NCBI GenBank assembly: GCA_934446565.1
Contig: CAKSEO010000026.1
Coordinates: 1-38,415, forward strand
Direction of reading: 5' to 3'
DNA: 38,415 bases
DNA from: an uncultured Oscillospiraceae bacterium
GTDB lineage: Bacteria > Bacillota > Clostridia > Oscillospirales > Ruminococcaceae
Positions 1 through 10,900 of the stretch are shown in pieces. A program made the position numbers and the translations under genes. How positions within the stretch are numbered: position 1 is the first letter of the stretch; every line of letters starts with the position of its first letter. The notes beneath the pieces were generated by a model. The model was not told the origin of the DNA. It worked only from the letters and a program-made list of their open reading frames with translations, and ran no database searches.

Positions 1-64
1 CTGACGTAAAGCTTTACACGGCACAGTTTTATTGAGTGCCTTTCCAAGCGGATAAATACTTATT

Positions 65-350
65 CCAAAACAGTCCACTGGACTGTTTTGGAGGATATCG
101 CGTTCTAAGCCAGCGGGGGAAAACTCTTGTTTTCCCCCTGCACCCCTTTAGCGCTTTTTTGGCGTTATTCCGTGCTTCGCACGGAGTTACTGCGCGCCAG
201 CGCGCAGAGTATCCGCGCTCCGCGCGGAGGTTTCGCCTACGGCGACGAGGGCGCTGCCCTCGACCTGCAAGGGGGACTAGTCCCCCTTGACTCCCGGTTG
301 GGGGTTTCAGTAAATTGTTCACATCCTGCAACGTTAAATTATAGTTTACC
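65..350. repeat. Hairpin-mosaic intergenic repeat, left copy
   Basis: This non-coding stretch is a string of short perfect or near-perfect palindromes. They include CCAAAACAGTCC with its complement (65-91), GGGGGAAAAC/GTTTTCCCCC (116-139), CCGTGC/GCACGG, CTGCGCGC/GCGCGCAG, CCGCGC/GCGCGG, GAGGGC/GCCCTC and CAAGGGGGACTAGTCCCCCTTG split over its centre (268-289). The same series in the same order recurs on the opposite strand at 38136-38415. Both copies end near a shared TAAATTATAGTTT. The small reading frames in it are by-products of the palindromes. It may be a multicopy intergenic repeat, a structured RNA or a nucleoid/termination element; the sequence alone does not decide. Confidence 0.85.
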
Positions 351-358
351 CAAAAGCA

Positions 359-387
359 AAGCCCGGACTGTCTCGCAGCCCGGGCTT
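359..387 (-). terminator. Intrinsic terminator of the 1001-residue dockerin gene
   Basis: An 8-bp stem AAGCCCGG/CCGGGCTT lies 11 bases beyond the stop codon of the leftward gene. On the minus strand it is followed by a mixed T-rich tract. Its position and shape fit Rho-independent termination. Confidence 0.7.
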
Positions 388-397
388 ATTAAAATCA

Positions 398-3300
398 TCA
401 CTCACTAAACTCACTATCAGCTACTGGGAGCATATTTACATCCCCCACAACATAATGAAGTATCGGAAGAGCATCATGCGCATTTACCTCTCCATCCGCA
501 TTGGTGTCACCACACCGTTTATCCAGCGGATATCCATAAACCGCATTCTTTAAAATAGCTGCTGCGTCAATCGCATTGACAACGCCATCTCCATTGACAT
601 CTCCACACAGATAATACGGAGCCCTGACCTCGCTGCCAAGCGCAATGAAATACCTGCCGCCGCACTTGATGTCAAATATCACATTTCCCTGCTTGTCAAC
701 AACGGAAATGTCCTGGAAAACAAGCTTGCCTGTTTCCTCATTATAGCTGTATAGAGCCGCATTCTGACCAATATTCTCATCGCCAATAAACGCCGTCAGC
801 TGCGCCGTGAAGTTCAACAGACGGGCATTCAGCTTGAGCTGCCTGCTATCCGAACAGAGAATATCCGCATACGCACTCTCCGGAATATCAACGTTTATAC
901 CCGAAATGCTAAGGTCAATATATTTTCCTGGAACAGCATTCTTTCCGTCGATAGTCCACACTCTCCCGAAGTCTGCGTCCATTACCAGCTTTATGCCCCT
1001 GTCAATGGCAGCCTGGAGCGCTTCGGCAGGCATCGTTGTTTCATCATTCAGCACAACGTTGATCGTAGAGCCAACATCAGTTTTCTTGATCTCCTCTGTG
1101 ATCTTGGTCCAGCCCTCGGACTTTATCGTTTTTGCAAGACTTATCTTGTCAGTCCTTACACTGCCAGAAGATGACGAACCGCCATTGTCACTGCCGGGGT
1201 TTATCTCGCTGTCGATAGTTATCAGCCAATCAGACGCGTGTGTGAACTTCAGCTTTGCGATCCACTTTCCGTTTTCTTCTACAAGGGCAGAGTAGCTGCT
1301 CCACTTGAGTTGATCACCAGTTATCTGATACAGATTTGCATAATACTTACCAGCAGGAGCATTCAGCATTCCCTCGCTCAGATCGACTACCAGGTATGCG
1401 GTGAATCCAAACTCGCCGTCATAAGCAATATCTATCTGCATTCTGTATCTGTGCCCAGTTACATTGTTGACAACAGTTGCCCAGTCGCTCGTATCGACTT
1501 TCTTTACACTAAGGTCAGTAGGCTTGGGAACATAATCGGGTTCGAAATCGGTGATGACCCAGCCGAAATCGCCATAGTCGATCTCTACATCCTTCTTGCT
1601 GTCCCTTATTCTTCTGATGACATCTTCAGGTATCGACTTGCCCTTGGTTATCTTTATAACAGGATGATCTTTTTCAAGCTCCTTGTCGATATCGTCCTTG
1701 AGCTTGTCAAATGTGTATGTTACCGTAAGTGTTCCGTCAGCGGCGAGCTTTGTTTCTGCAAGACTGCCGTTTATCTTAGCCGTTGCGTCTGCGCTGAATT
1801 CATAGTTTTCAGCAGGCTCAAGGGTCACTGTTACGGTGTACTCAACACCGGTCGTGAACGCCTTGTCATTGTTCCAGGAAACGCTCTTTACTGTGTAATC
1901 CGCACTTGAGGGGATCTCCGCCGTATCGTCAGGAGTTTTATTTTCCTCGGGAGCAGTTACAGTCACATCTGCTGAAGTAATGCTGTTTTTAGAGAGAGCC
2001 GCAAAAGTATAGGAAACCTCTAAAGTACCGTCAGCATTGAGTTTAACCTTAGCCGGAATCTTGTTTACGGTCGCCGTAGTATTTGAAAGGAACCTTGCAT
2101 TCTCCGCCGGAGCCACCACTGCGGTCACTGTATATGCGATATCCGATGCAAATTTATTGACCGTAGGGCTCCACTCAGTAGCAGTAACTGTGGAAAATAC
2201 CGAACTATCGACCGCTTCCGCGGGAGTGCCGCCTATCACAGGCGCTTCGACTGTCAGCGACACAGCGGCAATGTCTGTTATTTTTGCGAGGTTGGACTTA
2301 TCGCTGTCGTAATCGGCGGACAGCGCCGCGATCTCCGCCCAGAGCTCATCTCCGCTGCTGATGATCTTAGACACGCTGTCTGCGTAAGTGAACTTGTAGT
2401 CGCCGCCGTCAGCCGGAAAAGCCTTGTTCTCAACGGTGACGTCAAGAGCATCGCCGCCCTCGACATTCACTGTATAAACTATCGGGGACTGCTTGCAGTC
2501 TAACAGGATATAATCATCCCAACTATTGCTGTTAGCCAGAGAATTCAGGTCGTCAAATGCCAGATCTCCGTACTGATAATCACTGACCATTGGCTCGGCG
2601 CTAATTACATACTCACCCCCGCTCTTGTCGCGAGCACTCCATACGCGCCAGCCGTATCTGTAGAATTCGTCAGGGGTTTTGTAGTCGTAAATATCTACAG
2701 GTGTTTTCGTGATCTTCTTGTAGTCAGGATTGGATATCCTTTTATTCGGCTCAACCTCATCGCTTTCAAGAACCAACGCATAAGTGCCGTAGACACACTC
2801 GATCGAACCGCTTTCATTCAGCGACTCCACCGTTTCTTTAACCTTGTCGCCTGTAACGATAGTTTTTTTATTTATATACAATTGCCAGATGTCACTGCTG
2901 GTAAGGTGATCTCTATTAGAATTATAATCGCTGCAGTAAAAATATCTGAAATACCTATGAAGCGACATTTTAGCAGGGTCTACCGTTTTTCCGGACAGGC
3001 TTGTTTCGCTGTTCCACCAGTCCATCAGCTTTGTGTAGGCTGAATCTCCTTTGGCAAGCAGGATCTTGCAGTTATCAATGCCGTTATCCGGGTCATCGTA
3101 TTCAAGTGAATAGCTCTTTTTATCGCTGCCTTCTGCGAAAAGCTCCGCTCCTCCGAGCGTCTGGCTGCCGTCAGTGAATACGAACTCCATATCGGTTTTA
3201 TCGCCGAACGCATCGTAATATGGAATCGTGTATGTCTGCGCTTCAGAGCTCAACAGAGCAGTATCGCCGTCTTCGCTGAACGAATCAGCATAGTAACCGC

Positions 3301-3403
3301 TGTTAGTCTCGATATCAGCCGCCGATGTCACCACTGTAGTGGAAAGCACCGTCGCTCCCGCCAGCGCAAGCGCCAGCAGTCCCTTGAGTCGTTCTCTTAT
3401 CAA
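398..3403 (-). CDS. Secreted dockerin-containing modular protein
   Basis: The 1001-residue product starts with a Sec signal peptide (positively charged MIRERLK, hydrophobic core, cleavage likely near TSAAD at about residue 29). Residues about 30-380 are an unrecognised domain. About 395-590 hold two tandem Ig-like repeats sharing the pattern YTVT...PAENxxF...KLxADGTLxVxYTF. About 600-640 and 795-850 hold copies of a small module ending WxI(D/T)G or similar. The C-terminus (about 933-990) is a type I-like dockerin with two Ca-binding segments, DVNGDGVVNAIDA and DTNADGEVNAHDA. Dockerins bind cohesins in cellulosome-like assemblies; no catalytic domain is recognisable, so a structural or substrate-binding role is inferred. 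The start is TTG at 3403, preceded by AAAGGA at normal spacing; the nearby ATG at 3413 is out of frame. Confidence 0.9.
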   Translation of the reverse strand: MIRERLKGLLALALAGATVLSTTVVTSAADIETNSGYYADSFSEDGDTALLSSEAQTYTIPYYDAFGDKTDMEFVFTDGSQTLGGAELFAEGSDKKSYSLEYDDPDNGIDNCKILLAKGDSAYTKLMDWWNSETSLSGKTVDPAKMSLHRYFRYFYCSDYNSNRDHLTSSDIWQLYINKKTIVTGDKVKETVESLNESGSIECVYGTYALVLESDEVEPNKRISNPDYKKITKTPVDIYDYKTPDEFYRYGWRVWSARDKSGGEYVISAEPMVSDYQYGDLAFDDLNSLANSNSWDDYILLDCKQSPIVYTVNVEGGDALDVTVENKAFPADGGDYKFTYADSVSKIISSGDELWAEIAALSADYDSDKSNLAKITDIAAVSLTVEAPVIGGTPAEAVDSSVFSTVTATEWSPTVNKFASDIAYTVTAVVAPAENARFLSNTTATVNKIPAKVKLNADGTLEVSYTFAALSKNSITSADVTVTAPEENKTPDDTAEIPSSADYTVKSVSWNNDKAFTTGVEYTVTVTLEPAENYEFSADATAKINGSLAETKLAADGTLTVTYTFDKLKDDIDKELEKDHPVIKITKGKSIPEDVIRRIRDSKKDVEIDYGDFGWVITDFEPDYVPKPTDLSVKKVDTSDWATVVNNVTGHRYRMQIDIAYDGEFGFTAYLVVDLSEGMLNAPAGKYYANLYQITGDQLKWSSYSALVEENGKWIAKLKFTHASDWLITIDSEINPGSDNGGSSSSGSVRTDKISLAKTIKSEGWTKITEEIKKTDVGSTINVVLNDETTMPAEALQAAIDRGIKLVMDADFGRVWTIDGKNAVPGKYIDLSISGINVDIPESAYADILCSDSRQLKLNARLLNFTAQLTAFIGDENIGQNAALYSYNEETGKLVFQDISVVDKQGNVIFDIKCGGRYFIALGSEVRAPYYLCGDVNGDGVVNAIDAAAILKNAVYGYPLDKRCGDTNADGEVNAHDALPILHYVVGDVNMLPVADSEFSE

Positions 3404-3450
3404 AATTGTCCATCCTTTCTCATGTGCATAGTCATCACATACCTTGCTAT

Positions 3451-3479
3451 ATTTTACCTCAAATCATGCCGTTTGTCAA
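3451..3479 (-). promoter_or_regulatory. Sigma-A-type promoter of the dockerin gene
   Basis: Read on the minus strand, TTGACA (3479-3474) and TAAAAT (3456-3451) are separated by exactly 17 bases. They lie about 50 bases upstream of the TTG start at 3403. Confidence 0.8.
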
Positions 3480-3521
3480 TAGATAGCTTCCTGATTGTTG
3501 TGTTTGACTTCCTGAATGTAA

Positions 3522-3559
3522 TATCAGGCGCGAAAAGCAACGTCCTTTCGCGCCTGATA
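3522..3559. terminator. Strong hairpin terminator downstream of the GH18 remnant
   Basis: A 14-bp perfect stem, TATCAGGCGCGAAA paired with TTTCGCGCCTGATA, surrounds a 10-base loop. It lies 14 bases past the stop of the leftward GH18 fragment. It was probably the native terminator of the ancestral gene. Confidence 0.75.
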
Positions 3560-3573
3560 GATCAGACTGTAAT

Positions 3574-3999
3574 TTACAGCTTCACGACCTCAAACATATT
3601 CTGGAGCACCAGCCAGTTCGGAACATAGCACCGGTTGACCGTCCACCAGCTTGCGCCGCCCAGCCCGTAGTCGTCTATAAGCTCCAGTTTCGCCGATATA
3701 CTTCTCGGGTCGTCGAACCACACGACATGCTGCGTCCCGTTGTCCGTGTAATAGAAATACGGAGTCTGAGCCTGTTCGTCGTACTGTATCTCTGCGCCAT
3801 ATTTCAGCGCGAGCTCAACTGCCTGGGTGAACCCCACGCTCTGCGCGGGAGTTCCCCGCATGAATGGCAACGTCCAGTCGTAACCATAGTTGGGCATCCC
3901 CATCAGTATCTTCTCCGGAGGTATCTCGGTCACGGCGTAGTCCAGCACCCGGCGCACCTCATTTATAGGAGAAACCGCTAGCGGAGGTCCGTATGTATA
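3574..3999 (-). pseudogene. 3' fragment of a GH18-family (SleL/YaaH-like) glycosidase gene
   Basis: About 141 codons read YTYGPPLAVSPINEVRRVLD onward to a normal C-terminus and stop. YTYGPP, the MGMPNYGYDW segment, VWFDDPRS and GGASWWTVN are hallmarks of the C-terminal half of GH18 proteins of the spore-cortex/peptidoglycan-hydrolase type. The catalytic DxxDxDxE part is missing. Upstream of the YTYGPP codons the homology stops abruptly at about 4000, where the recombinase-associated motif begins, and a stop codon follows at once. No N-terminal half is seen elsewhere in the window. No start codon or ribosome site supports expression, so this is a truncated remnant. Confidence 0.85.
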
Positions 4000-4018
4000 C
4001 GTCCGGCGTCATTATAGT
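3993..4018 (+). other. Att-like junction (GH18 sequence / core / right arm)
   Basis: The sequence ATGTATACGTCCGGC followed by GTCATTATAGT is identical to part of the site at 12151-12197. Here the left arm is replaced by GH18 coding sequence. The string ATGTATA is common to the GH18 codons and the core. This is what a hybrid attachment site left by a serine integrase would look like; that role is inferred. Confidence 0.5.
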
Positions 4019-4464
4019 TATTCTGCTCCTGTTTTTATTTCCGGGAAAAGTGGCGTCACGTTAAGCGTGAAATTGCAACGGTCAGCGTTTACTCTGGTGT
4101 TGCGCTCCGTTTTTATGTATTCAGCCCGGCTGATTATCGTTTTTAGCAGGTGGTTTTTCTCCTCCGGTGTGGACTGAGCGTAAATATCCATCACACGCTC
4201 CAACCGAGGGATTATCTGCGCATAAAGCTGCCGATTGCCCTCTGCCTCACTTACCGCCTGCTCAGCCTGCCGCAGATTCTCCGAAAGCTGCGTTCTTCGG
4301 TTTTCGAGCGCTTTCAACAAGTTCCAGCTTTGCGGATACGTTGCCGCAATTCCGATTCGGGCAGCGGAGTGTGTCGCTGTGATTCCTGCTGCCCGTCCTG
4401 AGCCTTGTCATCATGCTTCCGCGTCAAAGTCTGCTCTGGATTTCCGCAGGTAAACAGCGTACAT
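4018..4464 (-). pseudogene. Large serine recombinase pseudogene, copy 1 (internally deleted)
   Basis: The N-terminus (ATG at 4464) reads MYAVYLRKSRADFDAEA and keeps the catalytic serine of the resolvase motif. It then jumps, through a large deletion, to part of a zinc ribbon (LRCPNRNCGNVSAKLELVE), and then, after a frame change, to the C-terminal coiled coil and tail (QAEQAVSEAEGNRQLYAQII... to stop at 4018). Compared with the intact copy at 29030-30553, only about a quarter of the protein remains. The tail is nearly identical to that of copy 2 at 12308-12553, so the two belong to one subfamily. Confidence 0.85.
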
Positions 4465-4466
4465 TG

Positions 4467-4524
4467 CTAGCACACAGACATTTCACGGCTGCTCCGCAGA
4501 TCTCCACGGAGTTGTCGGGTCTAC
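4467..4524 (-). pseudogene. Remnant of the small companion ORF of recombinase copy 1
   Basis: The codons QLRGDLRSSREMSVC then TAG run directly up to the recombinase ATG. They match the companion ORF of copy 2 (LRGDLRSSREMPVC). The stop is 2 bases before the recombinase start. Further upstream an in-frame TAG and loss of similarity show decay. Confidence 0.65.
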
Positions 4525-4608
4525 TCCAATCGCAAGGACAGTACATACCACTACTTCATCGGCTTTCATCGCATTCGGCGCACTCTACTCATTTCCCCTT
4601 TTCAAACC

Positions 4609-4626
4609 GGTTTTTTAGAGGTTCCC
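4609..4626 (+). repeat. Orphan transposon/MITE end, right orientation
   Basis: GGTTTTTTAGAGGTTCCC followed by ATAA matches the right terminal repeat of the MITE at 19657-19818 with few differences. No partner end is adjacent. The 245 bases from here to the promoter at 4872 show only a small hairpin (TTCCGG...CCGGAA near 4837-4856) and no supportable gene. Confidence 0.6.
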
Positions 4627-4871
4627 ATAATATACCCCTGTGGGGAGGTTTTTCGGGCAAACGCGTCTTTAAGAAGATGGTGCGCACTGTACATTTTCGC
4701 TCACATGAGTTTTTTAAAGGGAATCATGTGTTATTATGCACCAAAATAGAAAGATGCAGGCAAGCGCCGTGTAAGCAGTAAGCGTCGCCTGGCAAAGGCG
4801 CTATCCGTTAATTGTGCGGTGTTGCCCTTGAATAATTCCGGACATATGCCCGGAAAGGCAGATCGGTTCTA

Positions 4872-4900
4872 TTGACAAATCATGATTTCTAAACTATAAT
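4872..4900 (+). promoter_or_regulatory. Consensus promoter of the GLUG/dockerin gene
   Basis: TTGACA (4872-4877), a 17-base spacer and TATAAT (4895-4900) form a perfect sigma-A consensus. This predicts a leader of about 75 bases before the ATG at 4982. Confidence 0.9.
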
Positions 4901-4981
4901 ATTATAGTAGTATTGCATAATATTGGTTTGGCGGTGAATATCCGCACAGAGACAGAAGAACAGTTTACAGGAGGTAATCTC

Positions 4982-7900
4982 ATGACAGCAAAAAGAATGC
5001 GGCTGATGACTGCGGGTCTTGCAATTATAGCGCTGATAGCGGCGCTGTTCGTCATAAATCCAGGGCTCGGAAGATCGGCTTCCGCAGCGTGGGACGGTAC
5101 AGCCGCCAAGGGCTTTGAAAGCGGTAATGGAGACAACTCCGACCCGTACATCATAAAAACGGCGGAGCAGCTTGCGTTCCTGGCGGAGCAGGTGAACGGC
5201 GGCGAAACATACCAGGGAAAGTATTTCCAGCTTGAGGCCGATCTTGACCTGTCGGGCAGCGAGTGGACTCCGATAGGCATAGGAGAGCGCGAGACAGGCG
5301 GCAGCACTGTTACTAAGCCTTTCGCCGGAACGTTTGACGGAAATAATCACAAAATATCCGGGCTGACCCTTACCGCTGGCCTGGACGGTCAGGGACTTTT
5401 CGGATGTTCCTCCGGCATGATAAGGAATCTCGGCACAGATAGCGGAAACCTCAGCATCGGCAGCGCTGAAAGAACCGGCGCTATATGCGGATACAGCACC
5501 GGAACCATCGAAAACTGCTGGAACTCGGCGGACATTACAGGAAGCACCGAGGGAGGAAAATATGTCGGCGGTATCTGCGGGTACAGCACCGGAACGATTT
5601 CCGGCTGCCTGAATATGGGGGATATCACCGCAAATTCGTTCATCGGCGGTATCTGCGGAAACACAGCCGGGAGCACCCAGATCAGCAACTGCTTCAACAG
5701 CGGCAGTATCACGGGCAAAGAACAGATTGGCGGTATCGCGGGGATAAACCTCAATTACATAGCGTTCTGCATAAATGCCGGGGAGCTTACCGGAGAAAAA
5801 TCGGTTTATGCTGTCAGTCATTCGGATAAAGTAAACGGAAATATGTACGCCAGAATAGCAAACAGCTATTACAACAGCGACGTATTCAGCTCCGCCGGCG
5901 GTGATAAAGAGGTAACTGGTATTTCCACCGGAGCTCTGTGCGGCAGCATTCTCAATAAATACAACTTTGGCGAAAACCTGTGGGAATCCGGCAGCATAAC
6001 CCCGGACGGCAGCGGCAAGGCTCAGATGACCTATGTAAGGCTTAAGAACATTCCGGCGGCGCCCGCCGCAATGGAGCGCGAGGTGTTCAATTTCGGCACG
6101 GAATCAGATCCGGACTGGGACACCTACACGCTTATAACAGAAGCCCAGCAGTTCGTAGATATCGGCGCGGACAAAGCAAAGTGGAACCAAAACTACGTCC
6201 TCGGTAACGATATCGACCTTGAAAGCCGGACGGACGTTAAGATAATAGAGAACTATTACGGCAAATTCAGCGGAAATGGTCATTCCATAAAGAACGTTTA
6301 CATAAACGAGCCTGAAAAGTCCCAAGTGGCGCTTTTCGGCGAGGTCAACAGCGGCAGCGTTATCAGAGATCTCACGCTGGACGGCGGCTCAATATACGGC
6401 AAGGAAAGCGTTGCCGGAATTGCTGTTGTAAATAACGGCAGTCTTATAAACTGCACGAATTCCTGCTCGGTAAGCGGTGATATCGGAGATATCGGATTAA
6501 TCGGCGGCGTGTGCGCTTACAGCGAAGGTACGCTGATCTCCTGCCGAAACACCGGAAGCGTAAGCTGCACTGCGGGAACACATGATGAAGGCCGCACAAC
6601 AGGCGGAGTATGCGGTTATAGTTATGGTAAGATAAGCGGCTGCTATAACTCAGGCACTGTTGAAAGCCCGAAACAGGCGGGCGGAGTGTGCGGCAGCTCT
6701 TCTGGCGGTGAAATCAAGAACTGCTATAACTCCGGCGCGGTCAGCGGCACGAAAAACGTCGGCGGTATCTGCGGCACAGGAAATTCTAGCTCGTTGAGCG
6801 GCTGCTTCAACTCCGGTGAAGTCACCGGAACCGGAAATATCGGCGGTATCTGCGGTTCGGTAAGCGGCTACGAATCCAATGGTCATGAAATTGTTTCCAG
6901 CGTCAGCGGCTGTGCGAATACCGGAAAGGTCAGCGGCAGCGGCTCGCTTGGAGGCGTCTGCGGAAACGGCGGCGACCATTCCTCTTTCACAGACTGCATA
7001 TACAGCAGCGGCAGCGGGCCTACCGCAATAGGCGGTAAGGATGACGTCAGCGGCTCAGTCAGCAGCGCCCCGGCTGAGGAGGTAATAAGCTCTTTCAAGC
7101 CGGAAAGCTGGACGGAGGGATACGCCAGGGAAACTGTTGCCGGCAGAAAGAAAACAATTCTCCGCGCCGACCCTGTCCCCGCCGGAGCGAAGCAGGAAGA
7201 AACAAGGCTTGAATACTACAACTTCGGCACAGAAGCCTCACCCGACTGGGACTCCTACACCGAAATAAGCACAGAACAGGAGCTGCTTGCTCTCGCGGGG
7301 GACAATACGAAGTGGGGCGGAAATTACATCCTTGCCGGAGATATCCAGCTTACGGGAGGATCGTTCTCCCCGATAGGCACTGAAACCGTGCCGTTCAGCG
7401 GGAAATTCAGCGGCAACGGCCACGTCCTGACCAACGTGAAGATATCTGCGGCCGGGGACTATTCTGGTCTTTTCGGCTATAACACCGGTACCATAACATA
7501 CGTTGGCATTGAAAGCGGCGAAATATCCGGCGGGAACTGCACCGGCTCCATCTGCGGTCTGAACGCGGGAACCATCACCGGCTGCTACAACAACGCTCCC
7601 GTCACCGGAAAGGAATCGGCAGGCGGCGTATGCGGCAAGAACAGCGGCACCGTACAGATGTCCTACAACACCGGAGCCGTCACGGGAATACTCAAAACCG
7701 GCGGCGTCTGCGGTGAAAGCACAGATGGAAGCACATTAGCGAACTGCTACAACACCGGAATGCTGGTCGGCGATTCCGTTGTCGGCGGTATCTGCGGCTC
7801 GGCGGGAAGCAGCGCCGACGTTTCCTGCAGCTTCAGCATGGCTGAGATATGCGGCAACAGTAAGGTCGGCGGTATTGTCGGTACCGGTTCCTCGACAAAA

Positions 7901-10900
7901 TGCTATTACTCCAATGATCTTTTCTTGGTGAATGATTTTGGCGGTCCTGTTAAAACCAAAGACCTGACCAGTCGGCAATCCGGCTTTTCCCGCGACATCT
8001 GGGAAACAGGAAGCTACACCACAGGCACGGAGAACGGAAGATACCGCTCGGACAATTACACGCTCATCAGCCTTAAAGGCGTAGGAAAGGCGCAGTCCGG
8101 CGAGCTGCGTATGTACAACTATTTCACGCTGAATCGTGACAGCTGGCGATATTATAATCCCATAACCACGGCAGATGAATTTGAGAAGCTCACACAGAAC
8201 AGCGCAATGTGGCGCAGAAACTACGTTCTGCAAAGCGATATCGACCTTTCAGGAAGAAATATCACCCCGATAGGAAACGAAGTCACGCCATACTATGCGT
8301 TTTTCAGCGGAGATGGACATAAGATATCCAATCTGGTAATTGATCTGCCTGATTCTGATAATGTCGGACTTTTCGGCTATGTATCGGGCTGGGTGTATGA
8401 TATTATCACTGAAAACGGAAGTATTACCGGCAGAAATAATGTTGGCGGTATCATTGGTCACGCGTCAGATACAAAGGGGCGGTGCGTTAACGGAAACGCG
8501 GTAAGCGGCGTCAGGAATGTCGGCGGTATATGCGGCGAAAGCTCAACAACGACCATAGATTGCATAAACATCGGCACCGTGACTGGAACCGACAATGTTG
8601 GTGCAATATGCGGAAGCGAAAATAACACCGTGCAGAACTGCTGGTACAACTCCGACACGAGCGGCGCCAGGGGAATCGCCGGCGCGGACCTCGAGGGAGC
8701 GGCGCAGGGGCTCACGACCTTACAGATGACCTCCGCAGACGCGCTGACGACCATGGGGCTTGATTCCACGCTCTGGACGAAAAAGGCGAACGACAAGGCG
8801 GCTGGGATCGCGTATTATCCCTCGCTGCGGGAGGACAGCGCGCCGTCCATCGGATACAAATCCGGCGTGATCCTTGAGCACAGCTCTGCGGATTCCCCGG
8901 CTTACCTGGGCACGGCGGATTTCACTGTGTATTCCCTGGTGAAATTTGACGGAGTTCCGCAGGCTTATTCAGATACTGCGCTCACCGCTGGCAGCGGCTC
9001 GTTCACGGTAACGCTGAACGATAAGGAGGTAGTCGCCGCCACAGCGCTCCCGGACGGCGCGAAAACTAATGTCACCACCTCTGCGCTCCCCGCTGCGGGC
9101 GACGATTGCAGGTTCGTGCTGAATTACAGCGGCGCGGATTCCTCGTTCATAGCCGATACCTCTGCGGACTGCACCGTTAAGGTAGAAAAGCTGGCGCTCA
9201 CGGCGGCTGACCTGGAATTTGCCCCGCCGTCCTACCTTAAATACAACGGCGCGGCAAAGGAAGCGAAAATCACTGTGAAGTCCGGGATCACCGGCGCGGG
9301 AGATATCACTCTGAAATACTACCGTGACGGCGCTGAATCAGACCCCGTTATTCCCGGGACATACACCGTAACGGCAGACATCGCCGATGGGGAAAACTAC
9401 AAGGCGGCTGTGCTCTCGGGCGGCTGGGAATTCACTATCGCAAAGGGCGACATCACCGCCGACCTGTTCACATTCACCGTCCCGGAGAATTGCAGATATG
9501 ACGGCGAGGGAAAACCCGTTTCCGTCACCGTAAACGACGGAACTGAGGGAGTCGGCGAAATAACCCTGCACTATTTAAGCAGCACCGGCGGCGAAATAGC
9601 CGTACCCGTAAAACCGGAAACGATAAAGGTGCTCATTGACGTGGCAGAGGGCGAATACTACAATGCGGCAAACGGAATCGGCGGCTGGCTTTACACGATA
9701 TACTACGGCACCCCCGTTGCGGATGACTTCATATTCCACGCGCCCGCCGATACCGAGTACACCGGGCTTCCGCTTGCTGCGGCCATTGAAGCGCGCAGGT
9801 TCAGCGACGGCTCAGAAACAGGCATGGGCGAAATAACGGCGGTAAAGTACTATCTGGACGGAGTTCTAACAGAGCCGATTGCTCCCGGAACCTACACCGT
9901 AAAAATAGACGTTGCCAAGGGCGAATGCTACCTCGCCGCCAGCGACGTGACCTCCCCGGACTGGACGTTTACGATAACCCCTGCGGCGCTCACCGCTGAC
10001 GGCTCCGGAACTGCCTCCGGTACGTTCGGCGATAGCCTGGGCAGTCTATCCGTTTCCGGGCTGAAAGCAATGCTCGGCACTGACGAAATTCCCGGCAGGT
10101 GGGCGCTTTCCGGCGGCGATATACCGAACGTCGGCGACACCGGAAAGTATACGGCTGTGTTCACCGCCGACATTCACCCGGAGTACTACATGCCGCTCAC
10201 CGCTGACGTAACTCTGGATATAGCAAAGGCGCAGGCTCCGGTAGCTGCGGATATCGCGCTCTCCTGCAACTGGGGTTCAAGGGAGGAAAAAAGCGTTTCC
10301 CTCGGCGGGCTTCCCGAAAACACCGGAGAGATCCGCCCGGCTTCCATTGCGGTCACTGACGTTAACGGAATACTCGCCGCAGACAGCGCGCGGTACTCTG
10401 ACGGAAAGCTGTTCTTCACCCTCGGCGGGAATACGGCGGAATCCATCGGAAACACGGCAGAAATAACCGTGACCCTCTCCACGCAGAACTATACTGATTT
10501 CACGTTCAGAATCACGGTGACCCTCGCCGCAAAGGGCGACCAGCAGGCTCCCTTACAGTCTGATTTCAGGATTGAGCTGACAAGCTCCGGAAGCGATATC
10601 ACCGCTGAAATAGTGACCGGGCTTTCCGGCGTGGAGTTCAGCTTTGACGGCTCAGACTGGGGCTCGGAAAACGCCGCTCCTGTCGGGCATGACGAGCTTG
10701 TGACGGGGTATATCAGGTTTGCCGAAACCGACAGCCTGAATCCGAGCCAGGCGGTTTCGCTCACGCTGAAAAGCGGTCACGGCGAGCTCACGCGCCACGG
10801 CCGCTCAGAGCCGGGCTGCATTTCCGACGGCAACGCCGAGTACTGGGAATGCGGGCTCTGCACAAGGTATTTCCTTGACGAAGCCGGAACCCAGGAAACT

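Noticed and set aside
29..408. Reading frames in the left hairpin repeat on both strands
   Set aside because: The frames follow from GC-rich palindromes, recur at the right end, and have no ribosome site or plausible protein.
4640..4871. Possible riboswitch in the sequence before the GLUG gene
   Set aside because: Hairpins are present, but it lies upstream of the promoter at 4872 and matches no riboswitch consensus I know.
4889..5821. 310-codon minus-strand frame opposite the start of the GLUG protein
   Set aside because: Shadow of repeated GGICG-type codons; composition (Ala/Ser/Val runs) reflects the antisense of the repeats.
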